Of a stretch of 64,000 nucleotides of DNA, positions 15,195 to 28,237 are shown piece by piece (the stretch's first letter is position 1; every line of letters begins with the position of its first letter). Source of the stretch: Xestospongia muta (Eukaryota; Porifera; Demospongiae; Haplosclerida; Petrosiidae); contig OY848923.1 in NCBI GenBank assembly GCA_963693285.1, positions 129,818 to 193,817 of the forward strand, in the 5' to 3' direction. The notes under the pieces were generated by a model, which was not told the DNA's origin, did not search any database, and was given only the letters and a program-made list of their open reading frames with translations. The position numbers were made by a program, and so were the translations under genes.

Positions 15195-18177
15195 ATGAAT
15201 AACATGGCTGTTAGGCAGAGAAGCAGTCAAAGAAAAAGCGAAGAAACACGCTTGCAAAATGGAGAAGAGAAGAAAGCCCACAAAAGGCTCGAAAACACTC
15301 GATCAGACACTTTAGTAATGGCGCTCTTACTTTATCTACTAGCGGTCATAATATTAACATTAAGATCCTATTATCATCTACCAGAGCCCAGCCTCACTGT
15401 GGATGGCAACACTTTTAGTACCATCAATGCACGCAGGCATTTAAGAGCTATTACTAATATTGGAATACGTCCTGCAGGCAGTGAAAACAATGATATTCGT
15501 ACAAGAGACGTCATATTAAATGCTGTCAAGGAGATCCAGTCGATAGCAACTCCTCAAGTTAATATTGAAGTCGATGTTCAACATGTCTCTGGTCATTTCC
15601 ATTTGGACTTTCTTGGTGGGATGACACATCTTTATGATAATTTGACAAATGTCATTGTCAGATTTACCAGGAAACACCAACCTCAACATTATGCACTTTT
15701 AGTTAACTGTCATTTTGATTCTTCAATAGGTTCACCATCTGCAAGTGATGATGCTTCAAGTTGTGCTATCTTGTTAGAAGTACTTCGGTCATTATCAGTA
15801 GCTCCTAACCCATCTCTTCTTAAATATGCTGTAATTTTCTTGTTTAATGGAGCAGAGGAAATGATATTACCAGCTAGTCATGGATTTATTACTAAGCATC
15901 CGTGGTCAAAACAAGTAAAAGCTTTTCTCAATCTTGAGGCAGCTGGAGCTGGAGGAAAGGAGATTGTGTTTCAAACAGGTCCTGATCACCCATGGTTAGC
16001 TAGGATTTATGCTAAAGTTGTTCCTCATCCATTTGCTTCAGTAATGGCACAGGAGATCTTTCAAGCTGGTGTTATTCCATCAGATACAGACTTTAGAATA
16101 TTTCGTGATTTTGGTGGAATACCTGGTATTGACATGGCCTATTTTATCAATGGATATGTGTATCACAATGAGTTAGTTTATACAATATAATCTTTATTAT
16201 GTACTAACTGTTGTATACTTACTAGATATGATACTGCTGATAGAATACCAGATGGTAGCATTCAACGTGCTGGTGATAATATACTTGCTTTAGTAAAGGA
16301 GATTGCTAATTCTGATCAATTGGTTGACCCTGGTGATGATAAACATGGAAAAATTGTCTACTTTGATGTTTTAGGATTGTTCAGTGTAGCATACCCAGAG
16401 AGAATGGGTCTTATATTAAACTATGGTACTATAATACTTACAATCATAGGTTTTCTTGTTGGGACACGAAGACTAGAAAAAGAAGGTGAAATAATAAATA
16501 TATTTTTTTATATTCCTATCTTTCCCTACCTTGTTTAGTATGTGGTAGTCGTATTCTTATTTTCAAGTCTATCTTTATAATACTCCTATCACAAATAGTC
16601 GGTATTACATTAGCTACCTCTACTGGTATTGTGACTACTATTATGAAACAAACTCTTTCTTTCTATGCACATCCTTTAATTGTCATACCTCTCTTTTATA
16701 TACCATCTATATTAGGAATAGCACTTGTACATTATTGGTGGAGAAACAAGGTGTGTTATACAGCAATCTAGTATTATCTCAATGTCTCGTATTTAGTATC
16801 CATTATATAATGGTGAACAGATGGAGCAGATTATAATGCACTCTAATCAATTCGTTTGGTGGGGGGTCTTACTCGTTACAACATATCTTCGTCTCTCATC
16901 AGCATTTGTCCCGTTTTTATTACTAGTTTTTCCGCTAGCATTCCGAACATTTTTATGGGATATCTTCCTAAAACCTCTTATATCAAAGTCAAAGTTTCCT
17001 ATCATGTATAAAAATGGTTTCATTATCTGTTATGCATTAGCAATGCTACCACTAATGCTATCATTTATACTAGTCTACTCTATAATGGACTTGTTTATTC
17101 CGCTAATGGGAAGAAGTGGATCTATTGCCTCACCTGATGTTGTCATAGCGATTATCTCAGCAAGTTTAACATGTCAAGTTCTTCATTATATAGTCAGTTA
17201 TTAATTTTTAATTGATTTTAATGATAGGGTCTTGTTAATAGATACCCACTTTAGTTCATTTGTGTACTAAACAATTTGCTAAAGTTGCTGGATTACTCCT
17301 CACAGTTATCTGGTTATTAACGTTACTATCTGTAATTGCTGGACTAGTTTTTCCCTTTTCTGGTAAAGAACCAATTCGACCAAAGAGATTTTTTTTACAG
17401 CATAGTCATGTTCGTTACCATGACAACTCTCAAGAGTCATTCTCGGGTATATATATACATACATTAGATTACAGAGAACTAGATCCATTAATTCATGTGG
17501 TACCTACTTTGAAAGAGGCTCAAGAAGTAGAATGTAAAGGATTGTATTGTGGCCTACCTTCTTATATACCTGTTGCACATATGATAAAGTGAGATATTCA
17601 TTTTATAATAATGTTGATTAATTATGATGTAGGCGGAATTGGATATTGCCTGCCCCGCCCCCTTCTGGTCAATCAGCCATTCTTAAATTGGATAATGTTC
17701 AAACTACATCTCATAATACAAAGAATTATACATTTATAGCACAATGTAAGTGTTATATTAAAATATAATCTTGACATTAATTTATTGACTAGTTCCCGTC
17801 AATGCTCGTCTTCATCTTCAACCATTATCAAATTTAAGACTGCAGTCATGGTCATTAGAGAGTTTTATACCAAAGAAGACACCTTATGGTAATGAGGGTC
17901 AAGGTTGTTATTATATTTTATACACACGTGGTATTGGTAATGGAACAACACAGTTTTGGATAGAATTAGAAGTAAGGTTGCACACAAACTATATCTTTTA
18001 TGATAACCCATATTTCAGGGTGATGGTGGTAGTCCTGCTTTAGAAATAGCAGTGATAGCCCTTTATATTAATCCTCCTCTTTCTGTGACCCCTTCATTAG
18101 AGAAATTAATGGGTGATTTTCCTGACTGGGTCACTACTATTGCTTGGACATCAGTCATGGATGTATGGAAATTTTAA
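15195..18177 (+). CDS. ERMP1: Endoplasmic reticulum metallopeptidase 1 (M28)
   Basis: The start is taken at 15195 (MNNMAVRQ; 15204 is also possible); in-frame sequence further upstream runs into the promoter shared with the receptor. A cytosolic basic N-terminus is followed by a transmembrane helix (ALLLYLLAVIILTL) and the lumenal M28 peptidase domain: zinc ligands in VNCHFDSS and ASDDAS, catalytic acid in FNGAEE, and further ligands in IPSDTDFR and the FINGYVYH region. The first exon ends at 16171 and resumes at 16226 (YDTADRIPDG). Later short exons (16226-17590) encode multiple membrane helices, and the last ones (about 17630-18177) a lumenal beta-rich C-terminal domain. The family is a polytopic ER zinc aminopeptidase. 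The gene converges with AVL9 (146 bp). Confidence 0.92.
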
Positions 18178-18322
18178 CTTTAAAAATTAGGACATCTAGA
18201 TTCGAATCTTTGAATTTATAATATTATTCAGTTTGAAAATTAAAACAGATGACTTTAATTTAAATCCTTGAATTTAATAACTTGGTTTAGCTTGAAAATT
18301 GAGTATGATAATGATAAGCTCC

Positions 18323-19904
18323 TTAATCTTCAACTGGAAATTCATCTTCACTTTCAACATCACCTGAGGTACTATCACCCCACCACTTTATAACAGCCGA
18401 TGATGTCACATCCCACCAACTACTTACTGAAGTACGAACTCTAGTCTTAGCAGCTTCAATTATATCACCTATAATAATTAATATCAGTAACGGCAGGGGC
18501 TTACTCATCAAAATGAGTCTTACCAGTTTTTTGTACCAGTTGTTCAGCTTGTTTAGAGTCTACTAGTCCATAATCACTAGCTCTTACAATGAGTTGTCTC
18601 TTAATATCACCAAGAGAGAGATCACCCTCACAGATATGACGAGGTGGTATATTAGCCATGCCCACATGAGATGTCTCCGCCCATGTCTTATATAGTGATG
18701 TTTGTAAGAACCCAGTCATAAAATCTGAGTTGTGGTCATCATAAGCTACAGAGTCTCCACTTAATGAGGATGCTAAAAGTGATAACAGATACGATTTGAA
18801 GTGTTTTTGTATCCACTCAGTGCTTCCAATCCAATTTGTAGGCTGAATAGTAGGTGAATCTCTTGTTAATGATGGAGATATACCTTCTTTTAGCTGTGCA
18901 CAGAATCTTAAATCAGCTGATGAGAGGTTGAGTAGAGGTGATAAATGTTCATTGTGTATTTCCAAGTACCCACTATCAATGTGCAGTAACACATCTGAAT
19001 AAATAGGTGCTTGTTTGTGATATAATGGATTGACCACACCCACCAATAAACTTTTGTGTTCTTCCTCAATTAATAGTTTCATTTGTTGCAGTGAAAGGTA
19101 TGGTTTAAAACTGGCAGGTTGAGGAAAAATACTAAGAGGAAAACCCTGATCATTAGCATCTTTAATAGCTGGATCTATTAAGCTATCATAATAGAAGGGA
19201 CACAATGAACCAATGGCTATCACAGTTGAACTAACATGACCGGCATTTTCTCCATACACTAATACTTTCTTTTCTAATAACAATGTTTTAAAAACTTGCA
19301 ACAATCGATGTTGATAAGACATTACATACTCTCTTAACTGGTTGCTATGGCAACAAACACTGAGGGCATGTTCTTGAGTTAGTGTAGAGTTAAGATCCTC
19401 ATAAGTTTGACTTAAGATAGAAGTGTCATTGAAGTCTTTAGAATTGAAGTAGGCATGTATAGATAATTTTAATTTAGCAGTTATAAAATCAAATAGGGGC
19501 CACTTACAGAGTACGCAGACTGCTTTTTGAACAGTGCTACGTTTAATCTCATTATTACCTGTTGATAAGGGGTCTAACTCATCAGCTCTTATCTGACGAT
19601 AACAGCTCACACCATATATATTGTCGTCTGAGGTAATTGATGGAAGGGAGAACATCACGTGACCTTCGGTGTAGTTATGGCAACCATCTGGTAGTGCAAT
19701 ATGGGGGAGAGGTTTCCATTGTGGCGGCAAGGATAGTGGATTAGTAGACGAAGAAAAAAAGAATCTATTTAATGGAGGGAGGGCGAATTCTATTGTCGAT
19801 CCTTTCTGATGATGAAATCCAATAACCAACACTTGGAGAATAGGAGTATCTGAATACGCGAGTGTTGCTGTCTCACTAACACTCCCTTCGTTACCGGTAG
19901 CCAT
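18323..19904 (-). CDS. AVL9: AVL9-like late secretory pathway protein (DENN-related)
   Basis: Two exons: 19904 to about 18523, and about 18470-18323. The protein is about 510 aa. The N-terminus has the AVL9 signature order: LVIGFHHQKGSTIEFALPP, HVMFSLPS, YGVSCYRQI, then VQKAVCVLCKWPLF, KLKLSIHAYF and LEKKVLVYG. This is the DENN-like longin/cDENN region found in AVL9, a cell-migration and post-Golgi traffic factor. The C-terminal exon has a Trp/Ser-rich amphipathic stretch and an acidic end. It shares a 134-bp promoter with FGGY, which contains ACACGTGG near 20014. A TCACGTGACC lies in its 5' coding region near 19655. Confidence 0.88.
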
Positions 19905-20038
19905 ATTGCATATTAACGTATACGGAGATAAACGGAAACGTTCTAAAATTTGTTAAGGAATCTAATGGGACTAAAACGCTAACTCCGTATACTTTAATTA
20001 AGGGTGCGGTCGACACGTGGGATCTCTCATCCCCCAAG

Positions 20039-23000
20039 ATGGCTTCCAAGGTCTCCCCAGTAAGCTACATAGGGGTTGATGTTGGCACGGGGAGTGTACG
20101 TGCTGGGTTATTTTCATCAGAGGGGAAGTTACTAGCTCACAATACTTGTGAAATAAAGTTATGGACCAATGAGGGATTCCATGAAGGGTCTTTTGAACAA
20201 TCCACATCAAATATTTGGACTGCACTCTGTACTACAATACAGGTGAAATTGAGAAATAGAATGTTAGGAAAAGCAACCAATTGTGTCCTAGATAAAAGTT
20301 TCCCTGTAATACTATTGGTTATTTTGTGTCATTAAAACAACAGACTGCATTCAGTGGATTATGTCAAATATATATATATATATATATATAATATTATATT
20401 ACACTAGTAAAGGGAGTTTATAATAAATCCCTTCTTTATTGAAGTTTATTGATGTACAAACTAGTGACTTAAACAAACATTCTTTTTATATTTCTATACA
20501 TTTAATATATATACATAATCTTGTGTATTTTTAAATTACAGGCTATTATTAAAGGGGTTGATCCTAAATCTATTAAAGGAATTGGGTTTGGTGCAACATG
20601 TTCATTGGTTGTCGTGGATACCCATGGTAACCCGGTAACCGTTAGCCCCTCCCATGATCCAGAACGTAATATCATTCTTTGGCAAGACCATCGAGCAATA
20701 CAAGAAGCTAATGAAATTAATGAGTTGGGACATCCTCTTTTAAAATATGTTGGTGGAGTAATATCACCAGAAATGGAGCCACCAAAATTATTGTGGTTAA
20801 AAAAACACCTGAATGAAGTCTGTTGGAGTAAGGCCGGACATTTCTTTGATTTGGCAGACTATCTTGTATATCGTGCCACTGATACACCCACAAGGTGCAA
20901 TGATCTCAGAGTCTAAGTGTCTGGTATTCTATTGTTCTATCTAGGTCTTTGTGTACTTTAGTCTGTAAATGGGGCTATATTGGCCACACACCAGACGATA
21001 CTATATTACAACAAGGCTGGAATGATTCGTTTTGGAAACAAATTGGATTAGAAGAGTTTGTAGATGAAAAATACAATAGAATAGGTACTTAACAACATGT
21101 CATTATGATGTCATTATGATGTCATTAGGTACTATTGTACAAGCACCCGGACAACCTGTTGGTACTGGTCTCAGTCCAAGAGCAGCTCGGGAGCTTGGAT
21201 TAGAGGTTGGCACCCCTGTAGCTACCTCATTAATAGATGCACATGCAGGAGGTCTAGGTCTGTGTAGCATTAATTTCACAACAATTCATTGTGTACTACG
21301 TTTAGGCATGGTTGGTACTGATCCATCTAAAGTTCTTCCATCACTAGGACAAGTTCCTCTCTCATCTCGTTTAGCATTAATTGCAGGGACATCCTCATGT
21401 CATATGGCAGTAAGTGAAAGTTTAAAGTAAAAGAAAACAGTATATACTAGTCATCACAATTGTTGCCAAGGTGATAGTGCAGTGTGTATAATGGTAGCTA
21501 TGGTTCAAAGTTTTGTGTCAATTTGTCTCAAGATTATCAAATTACTCTAAGTACATATACATACAATGTATGTGTTTATGTATACACTTATGATGTCATA
21601 TGATGCTTTACATGTATATATGTATTATGATGTCATGTGATGCCTAGTCTATTGTCTGTATTCAATTAGTTATACTGGTTTATACTTGTGGTGGTCACTT
21701 AGTTGTGAGGTCACATTCTCCAGGAGTTGTGTGTGGTTGCCTGTCTATATATACAAGTGATGTCTAAATGTCTAGGATATGTTATTGTCTGGTTCACTAT
21801 GAGTATAAGTCTAGTCTGTACTGTCTAATTCACCAATGTTATTCAGTTATAGATAGCAATTTAACAGTACACAATTTTTAACAAATAATTCCAATATTAT
21901 GGTCTAATCTTATTGAAATGTGTAGTTACCTAAACGTTTTACATTGCCAACCAATATTGAGTATCACCCAATGCCATATAAGTCATACTGCCAAAAAGAC
22001 TGGACATATTAATGTTTAGATTACCTCATCAAAGTTAACATTATCTCCACTATTATCATATCCCCCTTGAATTGTCAGCAGGTTCCACTATAAACAATTT
22101 TGTTCTGTTATCTCTCTGTTTATAAATATCACTGTTCTCCAAAGAATTAAAAGATATTTTCACATTGAAAGCAATTAAATCCCACAATAAACATTAGAAG
22201 AATAATGTAATTGTTTATTGTGGAAGTTGTTTATTATGGAAATTGTTTATAATGTAGGGAAGTTATTTTTGGGGGACTCTTAGTCATCAACATGTCTCCA
22301 TCTTTTGTGTAGTCCCTTGAATTTATCAGAGCCAACGTAGTCAGGTCAATGTTTACTTTACCAGTTTGTGCTTGCAATTTCCATTTGCAATGCTTGGCAT
22401 TGATAATCTTAAAGTGTTTATGGTTCCCCTTTGAGATGATGCAATATACATCATGTGATAGTCATGTGATATTACGAGAAACATTTCGTTTTTAGACTTG
22501 AGATGATGCTTTGTACATCATGTGATAGTCATGTGATATTACGAGAAACATTTTGTTTTTAGACTTGAGATGATGCTATGTACATCATATGATAGTCATG
22601 TGATATTATGAGAAACATTTCGTTTTTAGACATCTAATACTCCGATTTTTGTACCTGGTGTATGGGGTCCTTATTATTCAGCAATGATCCCTGGTACCTA
22701 TCTTAATGAAGGTGGTCAGAGTTCTTCTGGATCACTGGTTTGTGAAATGGATGGCTATTGTCTGAAAGAATGGATAGATATTGTTCTAATAATTTCATAG
22801 TTCAAGTGACATTCCAATTTAACATATGTCTGTTGCCCATAGCAACTAAGTGTTAGTACATAGTGATGATTTTATATAGCAAGTATCTCTCCTACTTGGT
22901 ATGTCTAATTGTGCCAATTAAATAAGTTGTGGTTGTTATTTACACAAGAAGTAGTATCCATTTCTAACAGTAACTGCTTTTACACACATTCTTTCTTTGA

Positions 23001-26000
23001 TGTCTAGTTAAACTCAATTATTGAATATAATAGTGACCTCTTCTTAGAAGTCAAGGAGAGAGGGAGTCTAAGGTATATGTATTTACTTAATTCTTAAGAA
23101 TTGTTGATAGCAACATTATATGTACCATTGTGCTAATAAAGGAAATCTATTGAACAAAGATTGAAATGTTAGTTATAATGACATCGTGTTAGACAATATG
23201 TCTCCCTTATGGTGATTTGTAAGTGACATTTTTGAACTACCACAAGGAAGAGCATACGTAATTATAACTGGCATGAACATGTATGTCAATATATCTATGC
23301 TTTATCGAGAGTTAAGCCATCTAAGATACTTCCTTACCTGCTACTCCTACAAACTATAACCATACGACCAAATTTGGTCATGCTGTTGTAAGTCCTTGTG
23401 TTTCTGTGACCTTATAAGTGTCAGGTGAAGGTTCTTAGGAATTATTCCGTAAAAGGAAGTTTATGGTAAAGAGTCCTTTTTGAAAGTGTTAAGTGACTTA
23501 TGAGTTTCTGTATTATCTGATATTGTGTATATTGTCTTTACTAATGATAGTGTGTACTTCAAAACATCCTTGTACTTTCACTACCTGATAAAAAGTGATA
23601 TATATAAAATATATAGTCTTTAAAACAACATTAAATGATTTTATTGCATGTAGGAAACAGTCTACTTTACATGGCCCCAGTGCAGTGTAGACTAAATGTA
23701 ACTTAGAATTTATTATAATCCTTTTAATGGAGGACAATGTATTTTATCAACAAGTGATATTTTAAAAATAGTTTCAAACTATAATTGTATCATAGAATGT
23801 CATTGAATACACACTTAGATAAATTACTACTACTCTTATCTACAACCACCCATAACTAGAGTAGCCCTGACATAGTTGTGGTTAATCTAAGAATGTCCTG
23901 TTTACCTTATGATGTATTTAAAGTACGTATATTGTACATGTATGAGTATGTATTATACATGTATTAGTATGTATTGTACATGTACTATATTATATTGTAC
24001 ATGTATTAGTATGTATTGTACATGTACTATATTATATTGTACATGTATTACAATGTAAGGGAGATATGTTTGTGGTTTCTTTGATAAGGAAGGATATTTT
24101 TATGTCTCATTGATCAATCATTACAATAAGACATTATTGGTAAAAGGTCTAGACAATAATTCTATTCATTAATTCTTAACATAAATAATATATAACAAGT
24201 CTTGTATATGGTCTCTATGGTGTAATACTCTCCACTTTAGAGGAAATAACGTCTATAAAGAACTTGAGATTATCTTGACATCATTAGCAAAAGAACGCTT
24301 TCTCTCTCATTTGTCCTTATTAACAACTGACTTTCACATCTTACCTGATTACCATGGTAACCGATCACCCTTAGCTGATCCCACATTGAAAGGAATGGTA
24401 AATACAGAGTTAATATAATACCAATATTAATTAATAGTTTTTTTATGAAATGATTTTCCTTTTTTGGTTAATTTTTGTCACAAGGCTATCATGACTGCAA
24501 CTAAATGTCAATATTCATACCTATTGTTATTGGAGCCTTTGTCCCATGACAATTAACTGGACTATGAATATCATTAACACCAATGTGATGATATCACTTC
24601 CTGTTCCATATGGAGTGTTCTATTTTGAGAAGCACTAAAAATAGTACTAGAGCTGTCTTTATTTTAAACTACCAATTTTGGTAACATAGTCTTCTTAATA
24701 TTGAGCAACTTCCATTATATGAATATTGTTTATGTAATTGTAATGATATAATTATGATGTAATAGATGTTATTAAACAACAAATAGTAAAACATGACTAA
24801 ATAAATATAGTAGCCAACTTTAGTAGTATATATATAAATGTATTGATAATAAGATCAAATGTAAGTCATGTTTAGAATGATTGATAAATGTTAGTGATAT
24901 GTTGTGTTTTATCTTACTTCAGATATGTGGACTGTCTTTAACTCAATCTGTTCATGAGTTAGCTGTTATGTATTTGGCAGCTATTCAAGCATTAGCGGTA
25001 TGAAAAATGGATAAATGAATTGATAAATGGATGTATGAGTTGATAAATGGATACATGATATGGTAAAATGTGTGGTCCTTCATTAAACCCTAACCTTACA
25101 ATATAACCAACCATCCACTGTACTTTTAACCTTTATAATATCAAGCATGACATCAGGTACAAAATTGATTTTTGATTAAATAATAGTTATAAAGTCTAAA
25201 TTATCCCTTATAATATCATGTAAAATACATGTTATGGTCAATATAAACTATACCAGCTGTTATATCCTCCAGTATATATAACTCATATTTGTGGTTAATC
25301 CTTAGTATGCTAAACTACACAGATGTTACTCCTATAACATGTGCTAGCATGATCTATTACGGCTTTAATTTGATCATATATTGATTTCACTACATAATAT
25401 ATATTGTAATTATTTCATACATTGTTTCTTATAAGTTTAAATGCCCATGATATATCTGGTCATGTTTTAGATATGTAAACATTAAACAATGTCTTAAAAG
25501 AGTTTTATATTTAAGATCATAGTTACAATAGTTGGTTTAAGAGTACACTCAAAGTTTTAGTTCATACCATATATGTTCATTTGTAGTGAAGGCATGTGAC
25601 TGAAATTTGAAACTGGAGACTTCCTAGATTATTCAAGTTTTTGTGTAATAATTCTTAAGTTATTGTTGTCACTATGTTCATCCTTTCTTTAGTATAATAC
25701 AAGACACATCATTGAAACTATGATAAAATATGGTCACGACTTTAAGACCATGTTTATATGTGGAGGATTAAGTCATAATCGTCTCTTTGTACAGACTCAT
25801 GCTGATATCACTGGTACATCCTTTAACACAGGACACAGTTGTATTAATTGTTAAGTTATCCATCTTTAATGCTTAACAAAGCTTGCAACACTGGCTATTA
25901 TATTCCTGTATAATGTGTTATAGCTAGCTTACTATTATTGAATTCATTGGAAATCTTTGGTTTACTAAGTGCTCCTACACAATTCTGGGTAGCTGTACTA

Positions 26001-26918
26001 ACTAATTAGTTGTTCTTTGACCCGCTAAGTATGTTTGGGTCACTCTTTACAAACACTTCAAAGATTATAGTAAGTGATATTTTATGTGGTAGGTATACCT
26101 GTTATATTGACACAAGAGAAAGAAGCCGTCTTACTGGGAGCTGCTATTTTAGCAGCTACTACAACTGGAGAGGAGGTCAGTATTAGACTCAACTTCATGT
26201 TCATATTTGTGTCTTTATAGTTTGACACAATAGAACTATATGGTATGATTTTTTTAAGCATTAATGCTTTAGGGTCTAGGAAATGATAATTTAAAGATTA
26301 AGGATAGCATTTACTATTTGTGTATAAAGGTGATATTTCTAATGACAAAATAAATCTAAGGATATAATGTAATAGACCTATTTGCACTTATCATATTTGA
26401 TGTTATTAAAAGTATTCAGTTCCGCTGGTTGAATTCTTAAAGTGACACTAATACATAATAGTGATTCTGTGTTTGCAAACAGTTTCTGAACTTATTTTGT
26501 TAGCATCATTAGTCTGTTAATTATTGTCCCAATGACATCATTGCATGGCATATTCGAATTGTCACATATGTCGTAGTCTCATACCCAGTCTCAGGTATTG
26601 GAGTTTGAAAATGTATTTAATATTATACAGTTTGAAAATGTATTGATGTCATTGGTATTACAGTGACTTTTTGTTGTCTTTGTAAAGATTGAGTCAGTTA
26701 TGATGAAAATGACTCACGTTACTGGCTCAGGTATTGTCCAACCCACAGATAATCCAACATTAATAGAGTAAGTTTTTTTTTTATTTTGCCAAAGCTAATC
26801 AATTAAAAATGCTTCTAGATATCACAACAAGAAGTATCGTGTATTTCAAGCTCTTTATAAAGATCAATATAAATATCGTAAAATAATGTCCAATGATGTA
26901 ATTGGCATTAAATTTTAG
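20039..26918 (+). CDS. FGGY: FGGY-family carbohydrate kinase
   Basis: Exons read: 20039-20242, 20542-20894, 20945-21084, 21129-21257, 21306-21409, 22630 to about 22735, 23008-23071, 24241-24397, 24922-24997, 25693-25813, 26093-26175, 26698-26767, 26819-26918. The start [19 protein letters not shown] is the phosphate-1 motif of the FGGY/actin-fold kinases. [44 protein letters not shown] and [14 protein letters not shown] follow the human FGGY order closely, including the C-terminal Lys/Tyr-rich helix. The family phosphorylates sugars such as D-ribulose at the 5' end of the molecule. A 48-nt intron (21258-21305) has no stop and stays in frame, so it can be mistaken for coding. Its other introns reach 1.2 kb, far longer than in neighbouring genes. 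Confidence 0.93.
22431..22631 (+). repeat. 67-bp tandem triplication ending at an acceptor
   Basis: Three copies with starts at about 22433, 22500 and 22567 (period 67), each ending in CGTTTTTAGAC or TGTTTTTAGAC. The last copy provides the 3' splice site used for the FGGY exon at 22630, so the two upstream copies each carry a candidate duplicate acceptor. Confidence 0.9.
23930..24055 (+). repeat. TGTACATGTA-type tandem repeat in FGGY intron
   Basis: Imperfect repeats built on TTGTACATGTA and TTAGTATGTA with a period of roughly 50 bp, entirely intronic. Confidence 0.8.
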
Positions 26919-27259
26919 TGAAGTCAATATTGACAATGTCATTATTAATATGAGTTAACTAAGTTATAATATATATCTCCCTGGTAACTTAATAAATGGT
27001 CTGTCATTTGCGTGAGTGGTAATTGGAACTAATACGTGGCTATGTTACTATACCATAATTCATGGCTTGCGGATTGCGCGTAATAGGTTATGATGTCAGT
27101 AAACGTGTTGTCTGTCGCCCAATCGACCGTCGTCTAGTTGAGTATAAAAGAGCCTTAACAGTCCTTTCTCAATAATCCGGAAAGTCAGTGTTAGTGATCT
27201 CACTTCTGTGGTCAAACTCTTTATAGCTCAAAAGGAAGCCTAAGTTAGTAATAGTAACA
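26919..27259 (+). promoter_or_regulatory. JUN promoter region
   Basis: The 341 bp between the FGGY stop and the JUN start contain TATAAAAG at 27143-27150, CCAAT at 27119-27123 and TGATGTCA at 27091-27098. The last is the reverse complement of TGACATCA, the core of the autoregulatory Jun1 site in the mammalian JUN promoter. TGATGTCA is a common word elsewhere in this window, so its function is unproven. The TATA box to start codon distance is about 117 nt. Confidence 0.6.
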
Positions 27260-28237
27260 ATGATGGCATTACAAGAACATAGTCTCTACGATGAGCCTCC
27301 CCGCCGACACTACGAGAAAGCCGATAATAACAGCAGTATGTATCTGGACTTGAAGACGAACAAAACTCATCTTCTCCACACTCCAGACGTCTCAGTATTC
27401 GCTCTCTCGACTCCAGAAGTCCACAATTTGCTTTCAACTGCTGGTAACACGACCTCAGTCACTAGTGTCATACCGTCTCCAGCTGGATTACTAAGAAACA
27501 ACCATCCAGTCACGATGGAACAAGAATATTATGCTAAAGGATTCCTAGATAGACTGGAAGCTCTTCAAGCTGGAGAAATCCACAACAAAAACTTGACTGA
27601 TCCTTCATTGTCTCTAGGTGTTCATTACTCTACTTCAAACTATGCCTCTGGGCCTAATCCATCATTGGAGGCAGTTGCTCCAACTTATGTAACTGCAACA
27701 CTGGATCATATCCCCAACTTTGCAACAGCCACTCAAACAAACTCTGAAACGACAGCATCTTACCCAGTATCATCTAGACATGATGCTTATTACACTGAAG
27801 CATATACAATGCCATTCAGACATGAAGCTGCAATGATGTCTGGTTATCCAATGCTAACTACTGGTGGTGTAGCTATGACACAACCAATGTACAGTATAAT
27901 GGATACTCATGTTAGTTCCGATGCTCTGAAGGAGATGACAATTGTTCCTGATATGCAAACACAGGAACACATGAAAGTTGAACGCAAGAAGGCACGAAAT
28001 AGAATCGCTGCATCAAAATGTCGTAACAAGCGTCTACAAAGAGAAGCTGATTTAGAAAGCAAAGTGAAAGTATTGAAAGATCATAATAAAGAACTAAATG
28101 ACGAAGTTAATGGTCTTAGAGAACAAATCACGAACCTCAAAAAAGCTCTCCTTCAACACATGAGAACAGGTTGTCAAGTTGATGTTCCTAGTGATATTAA
28201 TCTTTCCCCTGAACATCCGACATCGTCAAGACGTTAA
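27260..28237 (+). CDS. JUN: Jun-family bZIP transcription factor (AP-1)
   Basis: Intronless, as vertebrate JUN is, 325 aa. Residues 38-55 (LLHTPDVSVFALSTPEV) match the JNK-phosphorylated transactivation region of Jun. The two phosphoacceptors are Thr-Pro (T41, T51), with the same 10-residue spacing as human Ser63 and Ser73. VTMEQEYYAKGFLDRLEAL matches the second conserved N-terminal block. Residues about 235-300 are the bZIP: basic region RKKARNRIAASKCRNKR, then a leucine zipper and the Jun-like ending HMRTGCQVDV. The protein would bind TRE/CRE sites as a homo- or heterodimer. The start at 27260 was chosen from MMALQEHSLYD; a second Met follows immediately. Confidence 0.95.
   Translation: MMALQEHSLYDEPPRRHYEKADNNSSMYLDLKTNKTHLLHTPDVSVFALSTPEVHNLLSTAGNTTSVTSVIPSPAGLLRNNHPVTMEQEYYAKGFLDRLEALQAGEIHNKNLTDPSLSLGVHYSTSNYASGPNPSLEAVAPTYVTATLDHIPNFATATQTNSETTASYPVSSRHDAYYTEAYTMPFRHEAAMMSGYPMLTTGGVAMTQPMYSIMDTHVSSDALKEMTIVPDMQTQEHMKVERKKARNRIAASKCRNKRLQREADLESKVKVLKDHNKELNDEVNGLREQITNLKKALLQHMRTGCQVDVPSDINLSPEHPTSSRR

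Larger units (their letters stand above)
21410..24240 (+). other. Long FGGY introns without recognisable genes
   Basis: The large introns between FGGY exons (21410-22629, 22736-23007, 23072-24240, and later 24398-24921, 24998-25692, 26176-26697) are AT-rich and show no convincing ORF on either strand. They hold a 67-bp triplication (22431-22629) and a degenerate TGTACATGTA repeat near 23930-24055. Repeated TGATGTCAT and TCATGTGA words are also present. I see no transposase, reverse transcriptase or terminal-repeat element. Confidence 0.6.

Noticed and set aside
18195..18215. GATTCGAATC resembling a tRNA B box
   Set aside because: No A box, acceptor stem or cloverleaf around it; AT-rich spacer.
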